Origin: a virus
Direction: 5' to 3' (one strand)
IMG/VR virus record: IMGVR_UViG_3300032265_001415
Location: 1-20,754 of that record
DNA length: 20,754 bases
The translations under genes were made by a program, and so were the position numbers. Below, piece after piece: positions 7,681 through 13,775 of the stretch; the stretch's first letter is position 1; the number at the start of each line of letters is the position of its first letter. The notes under the pieces are model-generated. The model ran no database searches. It saw nothing but the letters and a program-made list of their open reading frames with translations, and was not told where the DNA came from.

Positions 7681-8829
7681 ATGTCGGAAGAAATTAAGAA
7701 GAATCAGCCAGGTACCACAGGTACAGGGCATGTAGGCGGAACTGAGCCAGGACTCTATCAGGGTCAAGGTGCATTCGCTTCAGGTTCAGATGCAGGCGTT
7801 AACGTACCAGGCAATTATCTTAACGGAGCGGTGCTTGGGAATATCCCAGCAGCAAACCTTGGGTTAACTGATGGACCAAACGCAGTCAATCCCTCAGGTG
7901 ATGCTGGAAGCGGTATTCTACGCCCTGAACAAGCACGTCGTTTTATTGATTACGTGTGGGATGCAACTATCCTCGCTCAAGATGGTCGTCGTGTGACCAT
8001 GAGAGCAAACACCATGGAACTTGAAAAAGTTAACGTTGGTGAGCGTGTAATTCGTGCAGCAGCACAGGCTCTTGGCGATTACACAAATGCTGGTGCGACA
8101 TTCTCAAAGGTGGAACTTACAACTAAGAAGATCCGTCTTGACTGGGAAGTCTCAGCAGAAGCACTCGAAGATAATATTGAAGGTGCAGCACTTGAAGATC
8201 ACATCGTACGTTTGATGACAAATGCTTTCGGTAATGATATCGAAGATCTTGCTATTAACGGAGATGGAGCAACAGGTAACTTCTTGTCTATCATGAATGG
8301 TTTCGTAAACCATGTTAAGACTGATGGACATGCTCACGAAGCAGTAGTTACAATTACAAATAATAATTGGACAACTGATGCAATGCAAAAGGTTATTCTT
8401 GCAATGCCACGTAAGTACCGTGCACTTAAGTCAAACCTTAAGTTCTACGCAGGTACTGATGCATTCCAGGGAATCATTAAGAACAATGGTACTCTTGCAG
8501 ATGCAATCGCAGAAGCCTTTGCTGGTACTCCAGCAGGTACACCTGCAAACCGTCAAGCATACCTTGATGGAACAGCACAGACATTCGGTGGAGCACGTAC
8601 AACTCGTGTCCTCGGTGTCGATGTTCAAGAAGTTCCTTACTACCCTGCAGGATATGTCGACTTGACATTCCCACAGAACCGTGTATGGGGCTTCCAGCGT
8701 GACATCACTGTCAACCGTGAATACAAGCCAAAGAAGGATACTGTAGAATATACAGTCTTCGTTCGCTTCGGTATTCAATGGGAAGAACAGGATGCTATCG
8801 CATGGGCAGACGCTGCAGCAGATTCATAA
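7681..8829 (+). CDS. major capsid protein (HK97 fold)
   Basis: A 382-residue protein whose position after protease/scaffold, length and sequence fit an HK97-fold major capsid protein. After a Gly/Pro/Ala-rich N-terminal arm (residues 1-80) comes RPEQARRFIDYVWDATILAQ. This is followed by an E-loop-like stretch, then KIRLDWEVSAEALEDNIEG and DIEDLAINGDGATGN, typical of the long spine helix and following turn in this family. The start is ATG 7681, because GGAGGTG at 7668-7674 is ideally spaced. A TTG at 7666 reads through this ribosome site and is rejected. There is no long N-terminal delta domain, which agrees with a separate scaffold. Codon use is clearly shifted to C-ending and CGT codons relative to neighbours, as expected for the most abundant virion protein. 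A long hairpin follows the stop. Confidence 0.9.
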   Translation: MSEEIKKNQPGTTGTGHVGGTEPGLYQGQGAFASGSDAGVNVPGNYLNGAVLGNIPAANLGLTDGPNAVNPSGDAGSGILRPEQARRFIDYVWDATILAQDGRRVTMRANTMELEKVNVGERVIRAAAQALGDYTNAGATFSKVELTTKKIRLDWEVSAEALEDNIEGAALEDHIVRLMTNAFGNDIEDLAINGDGATGNFLSIMNGFVNHVKTDGHAHEAVVTITNNNWTTDAMQKVILAMPRKYRALKSNLKFYAGTDAFQGIIKNNGTLADAIAEAFAGTPAGTPANRQAYLDGTAQTFGGARTTRVLGVDVQEVPYYPAGYVDLTFPQNRVWGFQRDITVNREYKPKKDTVEYTVFVRFGIQWEEQDAIAWADAAADS

Positions 8830-8843
8830 TCTGTAAACAGTAA

Positions 8844-8890
8844 AAATTAGGGGGAGTAGGAGTTAACGCTCCTGCTCCCCTTACTAATTT
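8844..8890 (+). terminator. long hairpin after the capsid gene, probable terminator or mRNA-stabilising structure
   Basis: The inner stem pairs GGGGAGTAGGAG (8851-8862) with CTCCTGCTCCCC (8869-8880) with one G-U pair around a six-base loop. An outer stem pairs AAATTAG (8844-8850) with CTAATTT (8884-8890), leaving a three-base bulge (8881-8883). The uridine tract is weak, so termination may be partial; protection of capsid mRNA from 3' decay is an alternative. It is followed at once by a promoter-like box. Confidence 0.7.
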
Positions 8891-8894
8891 ATAA

Positions 8895-8903
8895 TGATAT
8901 AAT
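8895..8903 (+). promoter_or_regulatory. extended -10 promoter after the capsid hairpin (TGATATAAT)
   Basis: TG at 8895-8896 and a perfect TATAAT at 8898-8903 lie directly downstream of the capsid hairpin. A start near 8910 would give a short leader beginning at AGGAGG (8911-8916) before ATG 8923. The -35 position falls inside the hairpin arm and does not resemble TTGACA. Confidence 0.6.
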
Positions 8904-8922
8904 ACTATTTAGGAGGAATAAA

Positions 8923-9360
8923 ATGGAAAATGTTAATCCAATCGAAGAAACAAAGATTGATGCTCCTGTAGAAGTTCCAGCAGTTGAAGAGGTAAAGCCA
9001 GAACCAGCAAAGGTCGAGGATGCACCAAAGGCAGCAGAAGAGTCTAAGGCTCCAGATGCCATTACAACAAATTCATTTGCAAGATCTACAGCAACAAATC
9101 CAGCAGTTGGATCAGTTGCAAACGGAGCAATTGGTGTTACAGAATCGACACCAGCACCAGCAAAGGCTCCAAAGCCAAAGGCTGAAAAGAAAGAAGAAAC
9201 CGTAGCAATTCACTCTACAAGAAATGTTGTTTGGGGAGAAGTTGGTAAGGTCCTTAAGGGAATTAATATTGTTACTAAAGAAGAAGCAGAGCAATGGCTT
9301 ACTCGTGACCATGTTACCCTTGTTAAGCCAGAAGACGTTGCTAAGGAATTTGGTTTATAA
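8923..9360 (+). CDS. Pro/Ala/Lys/Glu-rich small virion-associated protein (hypothetical)
   Basis: A 145-residue protein with an excellent AGGAGG at 8911-8916. Residues 1-93 are low-complexity, rich in Pro, Ala, Lys, Glu and Val, and probably disordered. Residues 94-145 form a small folded-looking domain (VAIHSTRNVVWGEVGKVLKG, then KEEAEQWLTRDHV). I have seen similar C-terminal motifs in unassigned proteins encoded just after actinophage capsid genes, but cannot name a function. Its position and strong translation signals suggest a decoration, head-fibre or connector-associated virion protein. It has its own promoter and is separated from the capsid gene by a hairpin, so its dose is set independently. 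The next gene follows four bases after the stop codon. Confidence 0.7.
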   Translation: MENVNPIEETKIDAPVEVPAVEEVKPEPAKVEDAPKAAEESKAPDAITTNSFARSTATNPAVGSVANGAIGVTESTPAPAKAPKPKAEKKEETVAIHSTRNVVWGEVGKVLKGINIVTKEEAEQWLTRDHVTLVKPEDVAKEFGL

Positions 9361-9363
9361 GCA

Positions 9364-10269
9364 ATGGAAGTATTGAGAGTTCCACCTTATCCTATTGTAA
9401 CCGTTTGGGATGTTTCACAACCTAACGCAGATTACACTATTTATATAGAGGATTTGGTGGACCACTCAGTAGAAAATATATCGACTACTTCAACATCTAA
9501 TTCAACAATTGAGTATACTTTGCCACGAGGTAAATTACTTTTTGATCGTAACTTTTTATTTAGGGTTTATGATTCAACTGGTGAAATTGAAGTAGATGAT
9601 AATCTTACAATTGAAAGACCTTATGTCGATCCCAATACATTGGGTACTACTGCAAGCGAAGTTTTAGAGTATAAGCAATTAGAACTTCTTGCAAGATCCG
9701 TTATTGACACAATTATTCAAGAAGGATTTTATAATAGAAAACATATTATTCAAACAGTTGGTTTGGGTACTGACTATTTCCCCGTATGGAAATATGTTAA
9801 TAAAATTTTAAAAGTTTATGAAAACAATGTTCTAGTTTATGATGTTGATACTCCAGAAACAAACATGTATAACTATGTTATTACTTTAGATAACTCATCA
9901 ATTCAAAGAGTAATTAATGATACTTATAACAGAGCAGAATCAACTCCACCAAACATTATTCAAGCACGAGGTGATCTTGGCTATTATGGTTTTGGAACAG
10001 TTGCATTTCCAGCAGGATATGATTATACATTTATTGTAGATGCTGGATATAAGGCAGTACCTGCAGATGTTGAATATGGTATAAAGATGTTTATTGATGA
10101 TATTAAGAGTGGAAGATTAGATTACTACAATCGATATATTAAAAATTATCAAACAGATCAGTTCCAAATTGAGTTTATGGATAAACTTGTTGATGGAACA
10201 GGTAACGTAATGTTAGATATTATTTTAGATAAATATTCTAATAACATCATGAGGCCAGGAATCATCTAA
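9364..10269 (+). CDS. head-tail connector / adaptor-like protein
   Basis: A 301-residue protein of two parts. Residues 1-90 form a beta-rich domain (TIYIEDLVDHSVENIS, YTLPRGKLLFDRNFLFRVYD) resembling an Ig/fibronectin-like module. Residues 95-301 carry a mostly helical C-terminal section with AVPADVEYGIKMFIDDIKSG, then YYNRYIKNYQ and a terminal helix DIILDKYSNN. That pattern is reminiscent of gp6-type adaptors that dock beneath the portal. No strong Shine-Dalgarno is seen before ATG 9364, which lies only four bases after the previous stop; translation is probably coupled. It is the first of four short head-tail genes in the standard order adaptor, stopper, neck, tail terminator. The assignment rests mostly on order and general pattern. 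Confidence 0.55.
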   Translation: MEVLRVPPYPIVTVWDVSQPNADYTIYIEDLVDHSVENISTTSTSNSTIEYTLPRGKLLFDRNFLFRVYDSTGEIEVDDNLTIERPYVDPNTLGTTASEVLEYKQLELLARSVIDTIIQEGFYNRKHIIQTVGLGTDYFPVWKYVNKILKVYENNVLVYDVDTPETNMYNYVITLDNSSIQRVINDTYNRAESTPPNIIQARGDLGYYGFGTVAFPAGYDYTFIVDAGYKAVPADVEYGIKMFIDDIKSGRLDYYNRYIKNYQTDQFQIEFMDKLVDGTGNVMLDIILDKYSNNIMRPGII

Positions 10270-10718
10270 TGTCATGGCAAAACTCAAACTTGCTTTATCC
10301 TATGAAAGCAGATATTTTTTATCCAAATATTGGTCAGGGTACATACGGTAATATTGAAAAGCAATGGATGCTTGATCAAACCATTGATTGTTATTTTGCA
10401 GCAGCAGGTTTAAAAAATAAAGATGAACAACAAAATAATAGGGTTGCTATTATTCAAAGCACTTTACTATTAGGCAGAACAAAAACTGATATTAGATTAC
10501 CATCCTCTGGTGGCTCAACTGCTGCAACAAATGTTTTAATTACAAACATTTTAGATTCAAATGGTAATCCTGTATATATAGAAACATCTGGTATTCGTGC
10601 TGGAAAATCTACACTTTTTGAAATTGGAACTATTTCTCCATTTACTGGCTTATTTGGAAAAGTTGAGTATTATAAACTAATTATTAAAAGATCAGATAAT
10701 CAAGGAATTGATATATGA
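10269..10718 (+). CDS. head closure / stopper-like protein
   Basis: A 149-residue, beta-rich soluble protein (MKADIFYPNIGQGTYGNIEK, DCYFAAAG, STLLLGRTKTDIRLP, YYKLIIKRSD). The length and the position second after the capsid-adjacent adaptor fit the small barrel stopper that closes the connector after packaging. The start overlaps the preceding stop by one base (TAATG), and the end overlaps the next gene by four bases (ATGA). This indicates translational coupling in a tight cassette. No family-defining motif is visible, so the name is positional. Confidence 0.5.
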   Translation: MSWQNSNLLYPMKADIFYPNIGQGTYGNIEKQWMLDQTIDCYFAAAGLKNKDEQQNNRVAIIQSTLLLGRTKTDIRLPSSGGSTAATNVLITNILDSNGNPVYIETSGIRAGKSTLFEIGTISPFTGLFGKVEYYKLIIKRSDNQGIDI

Positions 10719-11386
10719 TTACTAAATTTGAATCTAGTCAATTTATGAAAGATATGAATAATATTGTTGAATATTCTATGGGCTTTTTAGAAGGTATTCA
10801 GGGTGGTAAAAAAATATTTTTAGATAATCTTGGTAAAGAGACTGTAGATTTAATTAAACAATTTATTGACTCAAATGCAAAGGTAGATCCAGCAATGCTG
10901 TCTCACGTATATGAATGGTATCAATCAGGAAGTCCAGATGCTAGACTTTATGATATCGAATATACAGTAAGCAATCTTGGACTATCTTTTAAATCATCAT
11001 TTAAACAATCTACAACAATTAAAAATGGATCAAAGGTTCCATTCTATAACAAAGCACGTATTATGGAAGATGGCATTCCTGTTGTCATTACCCCTAAATT
11101 TTCTCAAGTTTTAGTATTTGATGATAATGGAGAAATTGTATTTACTAAAAAACCAGTTATAGTAGAACATCCTGGAGGAACTCAGGCACAGGGAGGATTT
11201 GAAAAAACAATGGATATTATTTTTAAACAATATTTTTCTCAAGCATTTTTAAGAACAACAGGTTTAGATGTTTATTTAAAAAATCCTAAAGTATATAAAA
11301 CCTCAATGGCAGCAGGCAAACGATCTGGAAAAACTGCGGGGTATGAAACTGGATTTAAATGGATTACAAATGCGGTGGTTAAATAA
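10715..11386 (+). CDS. neck / tail-completion protein (HK97 gp10-like position)
   Basis: A 223-residue protein with a helical N-terminus (residues 1-55; ESSQFMKDMNNIVEYSMGFL). A central beta-rich region follows (DIEYTVSNLGLSFKSSFKQS, VVITPKFSQVLVFDDNGEIV), then a basic C-terminus (KTSMAAGKRSGKTAGYETGF). It sits where HK97 gp10-like minor tail or neck proteins are found, between stopper and tail terminator. The start overlaps the preceding gene by four bases and the stop overlaps the next start by one. The call is based on order and general composition. Confidence 0.5.
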   Translation: MITKFESSQFMKDMNNIVEYSMGFLEGIQGGKKIFLDNLGKETVDLIKQFIDSNAKVDPAMLSHVYEWYQSGSPDARLYDIEYTVSNLGLSFKSSFKQSTTIKNGSKVPFYNKARIMEDGIPVVITPKFSQVLVFDDNGEIVFTKKPVIVEHPGGTQAQGGFEKTMDIIFKQYFSQAFLRTTGLDVYLKNPKVYKTSMAAGKRSGKTAGYETGFKWITNAVVK

Positions 11387-11883
11387 TGGCAAACATATAT
11401 CATCCGCCATCACTAATTAATGCTTACCTAGCAGCAAAAATTGATGCAAGATTTAATGATGGATCAAGTTTAAAATTTTTGCCAACAAGTCCAACAGATA
11501 TTAACTCACTTACAGAGTCTTTCCCAGATGGCAATGGCAAGTTTGCAGTATATGACAGAATGATTAAAATGAACAGATATGCATTTCCTCATATTCAATC
11601 AGAACAGATTATGTATTATTTTTACCATTTTGGAACGCAAGCAATTCCAGAAATTGTTGAGATTACGGCATATGTTGAGGATTTATTAAATTCAGGGGAC
11701 GAATCAGCACAAGACCTTAATGACTGGGTAAGAGAAAATCCTCAGGATGCTTCATTACCATTATACTTTCATACAATAAAAATGTATCAACTACAGGAAA
11801 CAAGAGACATTATTGATTTCGGAACAGCCCGAACATATGCAGGAAATAAAATTATCGTTGATTTTGATTGGCATAAAGGCTAA
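11386..11883 (+). CDS. tail terminator-like protein
   Basis: A 165-residue protein, last of the overlapping head-tail cassette and immediately before the tail tube gene, the standard position of the tail terminator that caps the finished tube. Visible segments include HIQSEQIMYYFYHFGTQAIP, EIVEITAYVEDLLNSGDES and a C-terminal strand NKIIVDFDWHKG. Other tail terminators have a similar alpha/beta layout ending in a beta strand, but no signature motif is seen. It starts in a TAATG overlap with the neck gene. The stop is followed by a 91-base gap that holds the tail-tube promoter. Confidence 0.55.
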   Translation: MANIYHPPSLINAYLAAKIDARFNDGSSLKFLPTSPTDINSLTESFPDGNGKFAVYDRMIKMNRYAFPHIQSEQIMYYFYHFGTQAIPEIVEITAYVEDLLNSGDESAQDLNDWVRENPQDASLPLYFHTIKMYQLQETRDIIDFGTARTYAGNKIIVDFDWHKG

Positions 11884-11903
11884 AATTAGCAGTAATAAAA
11901 TAG

Positions 11904-11912
11904 TGATATAAT
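11904..11912 (+). promoter_or_regulatory. extended -10 promoter for the tail tube gene (TGATATAAT)
   Basis: TG at 11904-11905 and a perfect TATAAT at 11907-11912 lie in the 91-base gap before the tail tube gene. A start near 11919 would give a leader of about 56 bases, the longest in the window. A second box-like TGCTATACA at 11946-11954 is weaker and would start transcription almost at the ribosome site. No terminator precedes this promoter, so the upstream cassette can read through. Confidence 0.6.
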
Positions 11913-11974
11913 AGGAATTGAGGAAACACGCCACAATTTCATATATGCTATACAAAGGATAAGAGGTGAAATAA

Positions 11975-12628
11975 ATGGCTTATACAAGAGGTAGTTCCAA
12001 CAAGGTTATCGTTGGTGCAGCAGCATTGTTTACATACAATTCGTCACTAGACGGCACACCAGCAGCAACCCTAGGAAATAAACTCCCAGCGTTCGAAGCA
12101 TCAAAGTCTTACAGAGATACTCTCTCTTCAGATGAAGATTTTACAAACGTTGGATATACAAGCAACGGTCTAGAACTAGACTTCCAACCAACATTTGGTG
12201 AAGTTAAGGTAGACCAGGTACTTGACGTTGCCCGTCTTTTCAAGGACGGTATGCAAGTATCAATGAAGACATCATTCGCTGAGGCAACACTAGAAAATCT
12301 TCTAGTTGCAGTTGCAGCAAATGATGCAGACCTAGCCACCCTAACGGGTACAGGTGTGGGTACAACCAGCCAAAGTTTCGATATCAAGTCTGGCGAATTG
12401 GGCGACGTTCCTCTAGAGCGTGGTTTGGTTGCCGTTGGTCCAGGAACTGGCGATCCATCAGTACACAAGGAGCGTATCTATATTGGATACCGTGCTTTGT
12501 CAATCCAGAACGTAATAGTATCCGCTAAGCGTGATGCTGCAACAATGTTCGACGTAACTTTCCGTATGCTTCCATTGGATAATGGTTCATATGGTAAGAT
12601 TCTTGATCGTGTTATTGCTGGTGCATAA
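11975..12628 (+). CDS. major tail tube protein
   Basis: A 217-residue protein in the tail-tube position, between the head-tail cassette and the tail chaperones. It begins MAYTRGSSNKVIVGAAALFT and continues with beta-rich sequence (TNVGYTSNGLELDFQPTFGE, QNVIVSAKRDAATMFDVTFR). This includes the short-range LDFQPTFGEVKVDQ region and the final MLPLDNGSYGKILDR that I associate with tube proteins of actinobacterial siphophages. AGAGGTG at 11962-11968 is the ribosome site. Codon use is strongly C-ending, like the capsid gene, which fits hundreds of copies per virion. A strong intrinsic terminator follows 24 bases after the stop. The lack of an adjacent sheath gene argues for a non-contractile tail. 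Confidence 0.8.
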   Translation: MAYTRGSSNKVIVGAAALFTYNSSLDGTPAATLGNKLPAFEASKSYRDTLSSDEDFTNVGYTSNGLELDFQPTFGEVKVDQVLDVARLFKDGMQVSMKTSFAEATLENLLVAVAANDADLATLTGTGVGTTSQSFDIKSGELGDVPLERGLVAVGPGTGDPSVHKERIYIGYRALSIQNVIVSAKRDAATMFDVTFRMLPLDNGSYGKILDRVIAGA

Positions 12629-12652
12629 GCACTAGTTTTACGATCTTTGATT

Positions 12653-12685
12653 GGCCCTATTCTTCGGAATGGGGCCTTTCTTTTT
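12653..12685 (+). terminator. strong intrinsic terminator with UUCG tetraloop
   Basis: A ten-pair stem joins GGCCCTATTC (12653-12662) to GAATGGGGCC (12667-12676), with one G-U pair. A C(UUCG)G tetraloop (12663-12666) closes it, and TTTCTTTTT (12677-12685) follows. It ends the tail-tube transcript. The last T of the tract is also the first base of the extended -10 box of the next promoter. Confidence 0.95.
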
Positions 12686-12693
12686 GGTATACT
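12685..12693 (+). promoter_or_regulatory. extended -10 promoter, leaderless start of the long chaperone (TGGTATACT)
   Basis: TG at 12685-12686 and TATACT at 12688-12693 abut the terminator. ATG 12700 lies six bases past the box, exactly where a transcription start is expected, and no Shine-Dalgarno is present. A leaderless mRNA is therefore likely. The same ten bases, TGGTATACTT, occur before the gene at 4179. Confidence 0.6.
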
Positions 12694-12699
12694 TAATTA

Positions 12700-13377
12700 A
12701 TGGCTACAAAAATATATGAAGAACATCCAGTATATTTAATTGATGGAACAAAACTTTTAATTTCACCATTAAAGATAAAATATTTACATCCTTTCATGGA
12801 AACATTTTTGGCTGTCAAAAATACTTCAGATGATTTTGAGGCAATTGCTTTAATGGTTGAGTGTGTTCGCATATCAATGGAGCAATACTATCCAGCACTT
12901 TCTTTATCAACTGATGCTGTTGAGGATAATTTAGATTTGCCAACTATTTATAAAATATTAGATTATGCTGCAGGAATTAAGATTAATGGTGAGAAAGAAG
13001 AATCAGTAAAATCTCAGGCAGAGGAAGGTGGATCAAGTTGGTCAGACTTGGACCTAACAAAACTTGAATCTGAAATATTTTTAATTGGGGCATGGAAAAG
13101 TTATGACGAATTAGAACGATCATTGTCTATGCCAGAACTATTGGGAACAATATCTATAAAAAGAGAATTAGATCATTTAGAGAAAAAGTTCCTTGCTGCT
13201 ATGCAGGGTGTAGATATTGATGAAGGTAAAAATGAAGATGCTTGGGAAGAAATGAAGAGAAGGGTTTTGTATAAAGGAAAAGATCCAGATGACATTACTA
13301 CTCTTACAGGTGCTAGAGCAATGGAAGCAGGATTTGGTGTTGGTATGGGTATTGATTATGAAGAAATTACTGCGTAA
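12700..13377 (+). CDS. long tail assembly chaperone (GT-like)
   Basis: A 225-residue protein just before the tape-measure region. Residues 1-97 are paralogous to the next gene (shared LIDGTK, PLKI, PFM, EC, EDN-DLPT-YKI), about 45% identical by eye. Residues 110-225 form a C-terminal domain absent from the short paralogue, including GAWKSYDELERSLSMPELLG, which resembles the downstream-frame part of tail chaperones. These chaperones bind the tape-measure protein and recruit tube subunits. In most long-tailed phages the long form is made by a programmed frameshift; here it is one continuous frame, with no slippery heptamer at the domain junction. The gene appears to start leaderless and follows a strong terminator, suggesting modest expression. 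Confidence 0.75.
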   Translation: MATKIYEEHPVYLIDGTKLLISPLKIKYLHPFMETFLAVKNTSDDFEAIALMVECVRISMEQYYPALSLSTDAVEDNLDLPTIYKILDYAAGIKINGEKEESVKSQAEEGGSSWSDLDLTKLESEIFLIGAWKSYDELERSLSMPELLGTISIKRELDHLEKKFLAAMQGVDIDEGKNEDAWEEMKRRVLYKGKDPDDITTLTGARAMEAGFGVGMGIDYEEITA

Positions 13378-13392
13378 AAATGACCTTTGCTA

Positions 13393-13401
13393 TGCTATAA
13401 T
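13393..13401 (+). promoter_or_regulatory. extended -10 promoter for the short chaperone (TGCTATAAT)
   Basis: TG at 13393-13394 and a perfect TATAAT at 13396-13401 lie in the 52-base gap between the two chaperone genes. A start near 13408 gives a leader of about 22 bases containing AAGGAGG (13416-13422), seven bases before ATG 13430. Both elements look stronger than those of the long paralogue. No clear -35 is seen. Confidence 0.6.
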
Positions 13402-13429
13402 TAGAATAACCTTACAAGGAGGAAAATAA

Positions 13430-13750
13430 ATGGCAACAACTGTCAATGAAGAAAAAACAGTAACATTAATCGATGGAACAAAGATTAAGGTTAGACCACT
13501 TAAGATTTCCTTGCTACGTCCTTTTATGAAAAAGTTTGAAGGAGTACAAGGAGTCGCTGAAGACAATGATAAGTCAATGAATATTCTTATGGAATGTATT
13601 CAAATCGCAATGAAGCAATATAAGCCAGAACTCGCTGAAGATTTGGCAGCCTTGGAAGACAATATGGATCTTCCAACGGTTTATAAAATTATTGAGGAAG
13701 CATCTGGAGTAAATCTTTCAGGTACATCTGTTCTCAGTAATCTTCCATAA
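13430..13750 (+). CDS. short tail assembly chaperone (G-like)
   Basis: A 106-residue protein paralogous over nearly its whole length to residues 1-97 of the long chaperone. Both begin MAT, then share EE, LIDGTK, PLKI, PFM, an EC...QY.P.L block and EDN.DLPT.YKI. It lacks the C-terminal extension and ends nine residues after the shared region. It has a perfect TATAAT box and a perfect AAGGAGG, so high expression is expected, matching the excess of short chaperone (lambda gpG) over long form (gpG-T) in other phages. The tape-measure gene starts 25 bases downstream with no reading frame in between that could serve as a frameshift extension. Confidence 0.75.
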   Translation: MATTVNEEKTVTLIDGTKIKVRPLKISLLRPFMKKFEGVQGVAEDNDKSMNILMECIQIAMKQYKPELAEDLAALEDNMDLPTVYKIIEEASGVNLSGTSVLSNLP

Positions 13751-13775
13751 ATAAAATATAAAGAGGTACTAATGA

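Noticed and set aside
8152-8778. Several frames on both strands within the capsid gene
   Set aside because: No ribosome sites, cysteine-rich or low-complexity translations, and fully inside a well-supported gene; shadows of its biased codon use.
11913-11945. Weak inverted repeat (AATTG / CAATT) in the tail tube leader
   Set aside because: Only five pairs around a 13-base loop, with no U tract; not distinguishable from chance.
12109-12468. 119-codon reverse-strand frame within the tail tube gene
   Set aside because: Lies opposite a gene with strong codon bias and has no ribosome site or recognisable sequence.
12990-13030. Programmed frameshift site at the domain junction of the long chaperone
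   Set aside because: No X-XXY-YYZ slippery heptamer in the right frame was seen, and the long form is already one continuous frame.
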